A stretch of DNA of 32,790 nucleotides from Candidatus Thorarchaeota archaeon (GTDB lineage Archaea > Asgardarchaeota > Thorarchaeia > Thorarchaeales > Thorarchaeaceae): assembly GCA_016839245.1 (NCBI GenBank), contig JAEOUN010000117.1:1-32790 (forward strand). The letters run 5' to 3'. Position numbers and translations under genes: made by a program. Positions 24,901-29,601 of the stretch are shown here, one piece after another (position 1 is the first letter of the stretch; each line of letters starts with the position of its first letter). Below the pieces are notes generated by a model. It was not told where the DNA came from, did no database searches, and worked only from the letters and a program-made list of their open reading frames with translations.

Positions 24901-27880
24901 AACCTCGGTAAGCGACGCTGACGGTTATGAGGATATCAGTTACGTTGAACTGACACTCTATTCGGATGATGAAATTACACAATATTGGACGATTCGGTAT
25001 GATGTTGACAGTAACACTTTCTCAGTCGAATCTGGTTATCCGATAGTGACTATTGGTTCAATGTCCTCTGCTGTCGGTATTGGTGATACACTGATAGTGA
25101 CTTGGCATATTAAGATTGGTTGGGATCACACAGACATTCAGAATTCTGATGTCCTCCAATTTGTCACTGATGGAATCGCCAGTGATTCTGATTTCTACGA
25201 GTCTAACTGGAATATTGAAACACGTCTTGACTATTTAGCAACTCCTTCACTATCTGATGATCATGGTAGTACAGGAACATCTGATTTAGTTGGTTCAGGC
25301 AGTGTGACATACTATGGCTCCAGTATATCTCCATTATCTAATGAAACTGATGTGTGGATCTTGCATGATATATCTGGAACATGGAGTGGTGACCTTGTGA
25401 GCGGCAGTTTCAGTATCTCTGGTGTAGGTTCTTCCTCCATTGTACGGTTGAACACCTATACATTCAAAATTGTTGTTGAAGGAGCTGGGTCTGGCGCTGT
25501 AGATCTCTACCACCTGACAAGTGTTGAAGACACCTTCATCTCAGATTGTATTGAGGTCTTCGAAGCTGGTGTTGTTGACGGAAGGATAGATATCAATACA
25601 GCCGGTGAGGTCTGGTGGAGAGCTAGGTATCAGTATGATGAGACTGTCATCCAAAACTTCCTGACCATCACACTCAACAATTCTCACACTGCGATTTGGG
25701 ATCCAATCAACCACTACTGGTACTGGCAAGAATCTTGGAGTATTCCACACTCTGAAGGATATACCGTTGCATTTGCAAGTGAAACAACATATGGAATATC
25801 TACGTGGAATGTCACAACTCCAGTGCAACAAGTGATTTGGGACGCTCTTGTTATAACTCTGAGTGCTCCAACTGATCAACGGATTAATGTCAACACGAAT
25901 GCTACAGGAATCATTGTCACAGCTATGTATGCCTTTGATGGAACGGCATTTGATGGATCTTTCACACTCAACAATAGCATCTGGTCTTATGCTACACCGC
26001 AGAGACAAGTGTATACCGTTTCCTCTGTTTCAAACGATACCTATGGAATCACGGTGATTCTGACCAATGATGTCACATATTGTATCTGGGACAGAGTCTT
26101 AGTGGTATCAGTCAGCGCAGACGAAATCTTCCACGATCCAAATGATGATGTGCAAATCAGTGTTGTACTCCACTATGAATTTGATGGCGCACAAGTCACT
26201 TCTGGCACTTTTGCCATTGCAGGACATTCTCTCTCCCATATTGGATCCGGAGAATGGCTAGCGTTGATTACTGAAAGTGACTATACATCAATAGTATTCA
26301 ATGATCTTACAATGTGTGATGCATTGCTTTATGGCATAAGTGCATACAACATGGGTAGCCATTCTGTGACTGTCTATTGGGACAGGATTGAATTCTATTC
26401 AGCGAATGTCAATGATGATCGAATCAATGTAGGTACTTCGATCGAAATTAGTTGGAATGCGCGACTTGAACATGCAGGGATATCAATTACATCTGGTCTT
26501 ACAGCTACAATGACTGATGATGTTCAGCTTGTGTTGAATGCTGGTGCTTATTCTGCATCAGTATCAAAGTCTGATGTTGGTCTCTTCTCATTTGGTGTGA
26601 CCAGTGCTTCACTTGGTGAGATTGATGCATTCGTTCAGTCTGTATCAGATATCTCAATTGTCTGGGATCGAGTCAAATTGACTGCAATTACTGCAACAGC
26701 TCTCTCACAAAGCATTGGTGTTGCTACAGAGATTCATGTAACTCTTGTCTATGAATATGACACAACTCCTGTTGTTGATGGTGTTGTATTGTTAGATGAT
26801 AATGGCGACTCTATTGACATGACATATGATTCAACTAATGAATACTGGAAAGTCTCTGTTGTAAAGAATACTGGCAGTGACTATTCATTTACTGTTGCTA
26901 GTGTATCCTCAAATGCCTATGGCATTACTTCTCTCAATTTAGATGGGAAGAGTATAGAAATCCAATGGATTCGAACTTCAGGATTTGCACCTAATACAAT
27001 GACACTCGTAGCAGTAGGTGGAGGTGCAGGTATTGCTATTCTAGGTGTAGCAATTGTGGCAATGCGACGAAGAGGTAGCGCTGCTGCAACTGACGCAGTT
27101 GATGCAGCATCTACTCCTCTTGCAGGGGATGAATTTATTGAACCCTCTGAGCCAATAGAACCAAGCTTTGACGAAACTGAGGCTGAGACCGCAGCTCTTG
27201 GCAGTGAGGCTGAAGAGACCTTAGAGGAAGTCACACCCGCTGAGCCTGAAGTTGATGAATCTCTTGGAGTATCTCCTGAAGAAGAAATCAAGTCTGTAGG
27301 AGAAGTCGAGATTGCTCCAGAAGAGATTGAACCTAAGGAGATTCCCAGTTCGACACCTGAATTAGTGGAAGATACTGGTGAGATATCATCAGAAGTCGAA
27401 GAAGCTCCATCTCCAGAGGATGCCATTCAAGAGCCCTCTGAACTCGAAGTTGAAGGTATTTCTGTTGAACCTGAAGCTGAAGAGATATCTTCACCTATTG
27501 AACAAGAGATCACTGATGATGAAGTATCTCTTGATGAACTCTCAAAAGACGAGCTTCTTGATCGTCTACCTCCAGAGGTCCGTGATGCAATCCCCGAAAG
27601 AGATCTTGAAAAGATGTCACAGAAAGATGTGAAAAACCTAGTTGAGTCCTATACACCTTCTGAGGAACCACCTCTGGACACAAAAGTCGATAATGTACCT
27701 TCTACACCCCCCGAAGCGTCTCTTAGTGGTCGTTCACTTACCGACCTCGATAAAAGGGAGCTCATCAAACTACTGCCTGAAGATATTCGTGATACAATTA
27801 GTCCTGGTGAATTAAGACGACTATCCAAGAATGAACTCATCAGCCTTCTCGAATCAGTTCTAGATGTTGATGAATTGTAA
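15974..27880 (+). CDS. Giant cell-surface protein, Ig-like repeats, membrane-anchored, with acidic cytoplasmic tail
   Basis: 3968 residues in one unbroken frame. A signal peptide (about 1-22) is followed by two DIGTHS repeats (50-138), a jelly-roll-like domain (about 140-295) and two tandem modules starting YDLDLEVGWT and YELDLEVGWT (296-396, 397-500). Three blocks come next. Each has a head of about 250 residues (502-757, 2012-2263, 2948-3192) and then Ig-like repeats of about 96 residues: 13, 7 and 5, most of them ending IWDQ or IWDR. One transmembrane helix (about 3676-3698, stop-transfer RRR) precedes a Glu/Pro/Ser-rich tail that ends in two helical modules (3852-3893, 3921-3963). The outside part is rich in Asp, Ser, Thr and N-x-S/T sequons. 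A role as an adhesin, stalk or S-layer-linked protein is inferred; no catalytic motif was seen. Confidence 0.9.
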   Translation: MNRRKYVLVIFAVFFGISIVTSTSNETFIAMQTQFSETDSYVTSSIGDDFEDFIDQISDLHAPTDIGTHSVFSDLQDYGINYDQMTESNTGSSGFNLEDYVDQQSNLHDPTDIGTHSNFAEMQDIDAIYDMLTEANTATAAINEYRAVDGVSSAEITWTTVGTSPYLDAQDQPTNYIHSSSNAVVSTWYTFADTSGISGTFTVNCSIYWMCSTSGGDSYPQWEIDWTGDGVADASGSTATRSTWAWVDLGTISGLDTVTEINAARIRFTLNKGSGGPDQVNIDAVRLGISQPSTPNYDLDLEVGWTAADYDETNEYLCIYGGSQGTEGLRIDVWDGSQWQNVISDLTTGWNNVSVSSYLTSSSFEIRFTDTSDDSTVEDAWEIEGVMLHVWTGGFTNYELDLEVGWTAADYDEVNEELCIYPITGGGWPSEDIKVDVWNGVWTNVIVDLTPDQWNNVSISSYLTSSAFEIRFLGGTETGDTSQDTWAIDTVILHTWTVSYSPVNDQSPTLDNPTDTDNMYAQYQEYQITAYVSDQNGFADISYLEIGFWDNAQTTEYCRFRYNEDTNTFTEEYDGGTYVSLNTGSSSATESGNDIDATFYFTIDWDFPDSTDIDARCYVVDTQTESSTTWYEVNWDVETRLDYSTVPSITDSYGTADRGDLDGSFSMTGTIIYYNSIDDVPSSAAIDVWVSASEYGTNFGPWSDLTPITGTFNVTCYADDEIGLDTYTIKIVEEDAGADGNDLYHTTSVTDSYVADRVQVQSYSVTDSRVNLDASVNIDVTLHYDYDDTPVTDGSVTINDVSATHQGSGIWRISDSESTVTMYTYDTIAYSGGEHGLSIVDQNGQSQAIIWDQVIVVSYSVSDNRVNLDTSVNIDVTLHYDYDDTPVTDGSVTINTISATHQGSGVWRISPSQSSVIGITYNLVAVSANFYDIVSVNQNSQSQLVIWDQIVVIGYTISDPRVNIDDTVNIDVTLEYAYDNNPVTDGTVTINTISATHQGSGVWRIIQSQGGVQSVTYNTVATSENAYDITSVNQNSQSTTIIWDQIVVQTTTVDDSRIGTGDFAEIRVTLQLAYDSTPLGSGDAVTLDGIAMTWDGVNSWFSLSRTQASVGQWIYFVNSSTDTTYGITALDIDSITVSVIWDRVQVQSYSVIDNRIDIDTSATIDVTLFYDYDDTAVIDGVVTVNGLSATHQGLGVWRFTDSKSSVQLVTYDTVSVSGNTNGISAVDQNSLSTDVIWDRVQVQSYSVINSRVNIDDAVSIDVTLCYDYDNSPVTDGIVTINGLSATHQGLGIWRVTDSESNVMANTYNVVAASENTYNITVVDQNSQSQQVIWDQITVRSYSASDSHANIDESINIEVTLEYEYDDTPVTDGTVTINTISATHQGSGVWRISDSESVVTMNTYNSISCSGNTNGISSVNQNSQSINVIWDRIQVQSYSVSNARVNVDDVVNIDVTLYYDYNDSPVIDGTVTINGISADHQGSGIWRISDIESTIIANTYNMVASSGNTYDITVVDQNSQSQQVIWDQITVRSYSVSDSRVNVDDVVNIDVTLEYEYDDTPVIDGTVTINGTIAAYQGSGVWRISDSESVVTMNTYNSISCSGNTNGISSVNQNSQSINVIWDRVQVQTYVTDDSRVDINTIVQVNITLYYDYDNTPVIDGSVTVNGVSATHQSTGIWSFSVSQSSVQLVTYETVVCSSNTYEITSVDTNLQSQDVIWDRVQVQSYSATDSRVNVDDSVNVDVTLYYDYDNAPVIDGTVTINGETALHQGSGIWRISVSESIVTANTYNLVACSGNNLGITAVDQNSLSQQIIWDQIQVQSYLVSDSHASLNENVNIDVSLVYDYDNNPVTDGTITINGILAAHQGSGIWRIIDSESTVIANTYNSIIAFGNEHNLSLVDQNSQSTTVIWDQIVVTIGVDDSMPLNSMQANFTLSVIFDYNDAACTTYQIVIQRNGTWWHSFTDTNKSLFVDTNSDVSYTYTVQIVTSESTYNILAFSTNSRQVIWSAAPNNAPTNDNAPTLTNPDDTSYLYARYKCYIITSNASDLDGWNTIQYIELSLYNDTPSAPIWTIRYTVATDSFSIEVGSGFIIISSSSYATGSDTNLDVIWYIKIDWDHVDLLNTDTRQYVYDGLAEDEDFYETNWSVETRLEVTGFSVDDGLGTEDRGPLDGSFFVTGTIIYFGSGDNYPLSNETDVWLSSSEYGAIGGPWSDLDLVSGFFNITAFADDVVGLDTLTVIVVEELAGSGGTDLLAATTQSSYIADRVKVQAYTASDPRVNIGDTVTIDVELTYEYDLSVVIDGFVAINGISASYVGGGIWRIFDSKITVQSVTYDTTSYSGGSHGLYEVNPNAMSQEVIWDEIIIQTTFADDTRVDASTGAEVRVNLILAYDSSSLGSGDTVTLNGQVMAWDSVNSWFELTVSQDFVGQWLYYVNSTSESSYGIDVFNLNGQSVSIIWDQIIVQTTTADDGRLNINTNAEIRVTLMRAYDGTFLGSSDSVTLDEVVMTWDSTNSWFDLVVSQSSVGAWLYYVNATSDATYGITSLDLNSSEVQVIWDQIIVQTTSADNIRVNVGDSAEIQVTLWFAYDHTMLGGSDSVTLDDILMTYDVGDSQFELSVSQSSVGLWVYYVNSTTDSTYGITVFDLNTQQVAVIWDRIVVQTTTVDDGRVDVNSNAEIRVTLILEYDGTYLGTSDSVTLNGIAMTWDDTNGWFELNVSHSSVGARTYFVNSSTATTYGIDLVNLNGHSISIIWDRVQVVSYSVTDDRVNVGDTVDVDVTLIYDYDDTPVTTGIVNINGKSATHQSAGVWRITDFETSVIMNTYDFVDSTGNVYGLTAVDQNSQTVNVIWDRLVITIDVDDASLLNGHQANFSLTVVFDYNDAICTTYHIEIDRNATLWHSFTNGNVTLFVDSGSDIAYLYNVSLVISEGTYGITVYTTNTLQVIWSLASNEVPVNDAMPLLTNGDDTDYLYARYRYYVITTSVSDADGYEDISYVELTLYSDDEITQYWTIRYDVDSNTFSVESGYPIVTIGSMSSAVGIGDTLIVTWHIKIGWDHTDIQNSDVLQFVTDGIASDSDFYESNWNIETRLDYLATPSLSDDHGSTGTSDLVGSGSVTYYGSSISPLSNETDVWILHDISGTWSGDLVSGSFSISGVGSSSIVRLNTYTFKIVVEGAGSGAVDLYHLTSVEDTFISDCIEVFEAGVVDGRIDINTAGEVWWRARYQYDETVIQNFLTITLNNSHTAIWDPINHYWYWQESWSIPHSEGYTVAFASETTYGISTWNVTTPVQQVIWDALVITLSAPTDQRINVNTNATGIIVTAMYAFDGTAFDGSFTLNNSIWSYATPQRQVYTVSSVSNDTYGITVILTNDVTYCIWDRVLVVSVSADEIFHDPNDDVQISVVLHYEFDGAQVTSGTFAIAGHSLSHIGSGEWLALITESDYTSIVFNDLTMCDALLYGISAYNMGSHSVTVYWDRIEFYSANVNDDRINVGTSIEISWNARLEHAGISITSGLTATMTDDVQLVLNAGAYSASVSKSDVGLFSFGVTSASLGEIDAFVQSVSDISIVWDRVKLTAITATALSQSIGVATEIHVTLVYEYDTTPVVDGVVLLDDNGDSIDMTYDSTNEYWKVSVVKNTGSDYSFTVASVSSNAYGITSLNLDGKSIEIQWIRTSGFAPNTMTLVAVGGGAGIAILGVAIVAMRRRGSAAATDAVDAASTPLAGDEFIEPSEPIEPSFDETEAETAALGSEAEETLEEVTPAEPEVDESLGVSPEEEIKSVGEVEIAPEEIEPKEIPSSTPELVEDTGEISSEVEEAPSPEDAIQEPSELEVEGISVEPEAEEISSPIEQEITDDEVSLDELSKDELLDRLPPEVRDAIPERDLEKMSQKDVKNLVESYTPSEEPPLDTKVDNVPSTPPEASLSGRSLTDLDKRELIKLLPEDIRDTISPGELRRLSKNELISLLESVLDVDEL
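16115..16387 (+). repeat. Two DIGTHS motif repeats at the N-terminus of the giant protein
   Basis: Residues 50-90 and 97-138 align: FEDFIDQISDLHAPTDIGTH with LEDYVDQQSNLHDPTDIGTH, then VFSDLQ/NFAEMQ and MTESN/LTEAN. Similar DIGTHSNF segments occur near the N-termini of other large archaeal surface proteins as far as I recall; their function is unknown. Confidence 0.8.
16859..17471 (+). repeat. Tandem pair of about 101-residue beta modules in the giant protein
   Basis: Residues 296-396 and 397-500 share LDLEVGWTAADYDE, LCIY, (D/N)VW(D/N)G, WNNVS(V/I)SSYLTSS and FEIRF. They look like jelly-roll, carbohydrate-binding-like domains, but no sugar-binding residues can be assigned by eye. Confidence 0.75.
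18245..22006 (+). repeat. Ig-like repeat array 1, 13 copies
   Basis: Thirteen copies of about 96 residues (residues 758-2011), each running from a V(Q/V)VQSYSV start through VTLxYDYDxxPVxDG, HQGSGxWRI and NTY to IWD(Q/R). Eleven are type A. The fourth is type B (QTTTVDDSR start, MTWDGVNSWF core). The thirteenth is a divergent type C (QANFTLSVIFDYNDAACTTY) next to the following head domain. Copies begin at 18245, 18533, 18821, 19109, 19403, 19691, 19979, 20267, 20555 and 20843, with three more after that. Confidence 0.92.
19691..20842 (+). repeat. Recent two-domain duplication inside array 1
   Basis: Copies 6-7 (19691-20266) and 8-9 (20267-20842) are a 576-bp unit in tandem. Bases 20121-20266 and 20697-20842 differ at only two of 146 positions, and the copy 6/7 junction (from 19930) matches the copy 8/9 junction (from 20506) with about four differences over 72 nt. 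Other parts of the two units are more diverged, which suggests patchy gene conversion or a duplication followed by uneven divergence. Confidence 0.85.
22763..24814 (+). repeat. Ig-like repeat array 2, 7 copies
   Basis: Residues 2264-2947: one type A copy, four consecutive type B copies (QTT(F/T/S)ADD/VDD starts, DSVTL, MTWD, VGxxxYxVNS), one type A copy, and one type C copy (QANFSLTVVFDYNDAICTTY) directly before the third head domain. The B copies are longer by about two residues and lack the HQGSG motif. Confidence 0.9.
25550..26980 (+). repeat. Ig-like repeat array 3, 5 divergent copies
   Basis: Residues 3193 to about 3670, nearest the membrane. The five copies keep the IWD(A/R) or VWDR boundaries and YGI(S/T) motif but have diverged strongly from types A and B, with no close pair between them. 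They look older or under different selection than the copies in array 1. Confidence 0.75.
27527..27862 (+). repeat. Two helical modules ending the cytoplasmic tail
   Basis: Residues 3852-3893 (SLDELSKDELLDRLPPEVRD, then AIPERDLEKMSQKDVKNLVE) and 3921-3963 (SLTDLDKRELIKLLPEDIRD, then TISPGELRRLSKNELISLLE) align over their whole length. The shared pattern is L-x-K-x-E-L-x-x-x-L-P-x-x-(V/I)-R-D-x-I, a break, then L-x-x-(M/L)-S. They are separated by about 27 Pro/Ser-rich residues. I do not recognise the fold; a protein-binding role is a guess. Confidence 0.8.
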
Positions 27881-27921
27881 TGAAAAGGCTCTCAATGAGC
27901 TACGGAAATCTTTTCATTACA
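27876..27921 (+). terminator. Large imperfect cruciform at the end of the giant gene
   Basis: TGTAATGAAAAG (27876-27887) and CTTTTCATTACA (27910-27921) pair perfectly over 12 bp. Inside, GCTC (27888-27891) and GAGC (27897-27900) form a second small hairpin. The left arm contains the TAA stop codon of the giant gene and the right arm ends 16 nt before the DUF35 start. It may end or protect the 12-kb message, or limit read-through into the DUF35 gene. Confidence 0.6.
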
Positions 27922-27937
27922 TCATCAGATAGTCTAC

Positions 27938-28267
27938 ATGATATTTGAAATGAAGATTGAAGCATCATCATGCAGACGTTGTGGTCAGATTCTGGTTCCT
28001 CCTCGAGAGACCTGCCCCTATTGTGGAAAAGCAGCTGGCGCTATGCAGATGGTCTCGTTGGATAATAAGGGTGTAATCATAAGTCATACAACTCTTCATG
28101 TTCCACCTCAGGGTTTTTCAGAACCTATTGGTCTGGCTTTGGTTAAGCTTGACAAGGAGGCTATGGTACTCTGTCTTGCTGAAAAGGAAGAAGAAGTTCA
28201 AATCGATGCAAGGGTGGAAGTAACACTGGATGAGGAGAAAAGATTTCGTTATCATGTTATCCGATGA
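27938..28267 (+). CDS. DUF35 OB-fold protein with N-terminal zinc ribbon
   Basis: 109 residues. The rubredoxin-like zinc ribbon has CRRC (Cys12, Cys15) and CPYC (Cys26, Cys29), then an OB-fold domain from about residue 38 with KGVIISHTTLHVPP and PIGLALVKLD, the standard DUF35/COG1545 layout. In archaea such proteins bind thiolases, including a complex of thiolase, DUF35 and HMG-CoA synthase that channels acetoacetyl-CoA. Here the thiolase-like gene is 12 kb upstream, on the far side of the giant gene, and the acyl-CoA dehydrogenase gene follows after 63 nt. The ATG at 27938 has no ribosome site; an ATG at 27950 is a possible alternative. It probably partners the Cys-less thiolase or one elsewhere. 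Confidence 0.88.
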   Translation: MIFEMKIEASSCRRCGQILVPPRETCPYCGKAAGAMQMVSLDNKGVIISHTTLHVPPQGFSEPIGLALVKLDKEAMVLCLAEKEEEVQIDARVEVTLDEEKRFRYHVIR

Positions 28268-28330
28268 TTATCAACCGCCATTAGTTATGGATTTAAGTAA
28301 GGAATCCTCAATCCAAGTAAGGTTTCGACA

Positions 28331-29500
28331 ATGGTAAAGTATCTTTCAAATGTGCTCTGGACTGCGGATGAAGTGAAATTTAGAGAAGAAATTCAAGCTT
28401 TTTGCAATAAAGAGATTGCTCCTATCTCTGACGAGCTTGATAAGGGACCCTATCCCCGAGAGTTACTTCGAAAAATTGGCAAAGCTGGATACATGGGTGT
28501 TCATCATGACAAATCTGTCGGGGGTTCGAATAGAGGTCTATCTTATGAAATTATAGTTGCTGAGGAGATATCTGCTGCTAATGGTGGACTCGATATGGCT
28601 CGTATGGCATCAACTACTCTTTATGGAATGCCACTTGCTAGATTTGCTACAAAAGAACAGAAGAAAAAGTATCTAGAGCCTGTTGTTGCTGGGGATAAAA
28701 TTGGATGCATTGGCATTACCGAACCTGATGTCGGTTCCGATACTGCTGGGATGAAAACGCGAGCAGAGAAAGATGGTGATGATTGGATTCTGAATGGTGA
28801 GAAGCGCTTTATCACAAATGGTAGTCAAGCTGATTATATGTGCGCTTTCGCGATTACAGATCCTACAGTCAAATCAAAGGATGGAATGACTGCATTCATT
28901 GTTGATACAAAGTCAGATGGTTTTAGTGTTGTAAAGGATCATGATCTATTGGGAATGAAATCTGCTCGAGTATCTTGGCTGAAATTAGATAATGTACGAG
29001 TTCCAGCTGATATGATTCTTGGCGAGCCTGGACAAGGATTTCATATTCTCATGGATGAATTAGACTCAGAACGAACTGCAATTGCCGGTGAAGCGATTGG
29101 CTATGGAAGAACTCCCTATGAGATTGCTGTGAAATATTCAACAGAACGGCACCAATTTGGACGACCTATCAGTGCCTTTGAAGGTGTGAGCTTTAAGATC
29201 GCTGATATGGCTATGAGACTTGAAGCAGGTCGTGCATTAACGCTTACTGCCGCTAGAATGTATGACCGAGGTGAAAAGATAACAAAACAGGCATCAATCG
29301 CTAAGCTCTATACTACTGAAGCTGCAGTCCAGATTACTAATGATGCACTTCAGATTCTTGGAGGTACAGGCTACACAACAGATTATCCAGTTGAGCGATT
29401 CCTGAGAGATGCACGATTAATGACCATTGGTGGCGGGACCGCAGAAATTCTAAGATTTCTAATCCAGAGAGAGGTATTCAAAGAATTCTTTCCTAAATAG
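28331..29500 (+). CDS. Acyl-CoA dehydrogenase
   Basis: 389 residues, the normal length for the family. It oxidises an acyl-CoA to the 2-enoyl-CoA with FAD and passes electrons to an electron-transfer flavoprotein. Visible signatures are GCIGITEPDVGSD (about 125-137), the W-x-L-NG-x-K-x-(F/Y)-ITNG segment, QILGGTGYTTDYPVER and the C-terminal GGGTAEILR. The usual catalytic Glu of the YEGT motif is Gly here (about residue 368), while Glu247 in DSER is present. Isovaleryl-CoA and long-chain dehydrogenases take their base from that position, so I expect activity and an isovaleryl-CoA or long-chain-like arrangement. It lies downstream of the DUF35 gene in the same direction. The substrate cannot be read from sequence. 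Confidence 0.93.
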   Translation: MVKYLSNVLWTADEVKFREEIQAFCNKEIAPISDELDKGPYPRELLRKIGKAGYMGVHHDKSVGGSNRGLSYEIIVAEEISAANGGLDMARMASTTLYGMPLARFATKEQKKKYLEPVVAGDKIGCIGITEPDVGSDTAGMKTRAEKDGDDWILNGEKRFITNGSQADYMCAFAITDPTVKSKDGMTAFIVDTKSDGFSVVKDHDLLGMKSARVSWLKLDNVRVPADMILGEPGQGFHILMDELDSERTAIAGEAIGYGRTPYEIAVKYSTERHQFGRPISAFEGVSFKIADMAMRLEAGRALTLTAARMYDRGEKITKQASIAKLYTTEAAVQITNDALQILGGTGYTTDYPVERFLRDARLMTIGGGTAEILRFLIQREVFKEFFPK

Positions 29501-29525
29501 GAGAAGATGATTTTTTTCTTCTCCT
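29499..29525 (+). terminator. Stem-loop at the end of the acyl-CoA dehydrogenase gene
   Basis: AGGAGAAGA (29499-29507) pairs with TCTTCTCCT (29517-29525) over 9 bp, beginning inside the TAG stop codon. The loop carries a run of T residues. Confidence 0.6.
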
Positions 29526-29575
29526 TTGAATTAATTGATTGCATAATGCATACAAGACTGCAGAAATAGAGGAAA

Positions 29576-29595
29576 AGGAGGGATAAAACCCTCCT
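29576..29595. terminator. Second stem-loop between the convergent genes
   Basis: AGGAGGG (29576-29582), ATAAAA loop, CCCTCCT (29589-29595). On the minus strand it lies 6 nt after the stop of the membrane protein gene and is followed by TTTT, so it probably serves that gene, with the hairpin at 29499-29525 serving the other. Confidence 0.5.
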
Positions 29596-29601
29596 CATTA
29601 A

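Noticed and set aside
18776..25000. Several 60-100 codon frames antisense to the giant gene, some similar to each other
   Set aside because: Their mutual similarity comes from the repeats on the coding strand; they have stop-limited lengths and no start signals.
25541..27426. Antisense frames of 155 and 169 codons near the 3' end of the giant gene
   Set aside because: They are complements of the repeat and acidic-tail codons (the Ser-rich product mirrors GAA/GAT-type codons), with no ribosome site.
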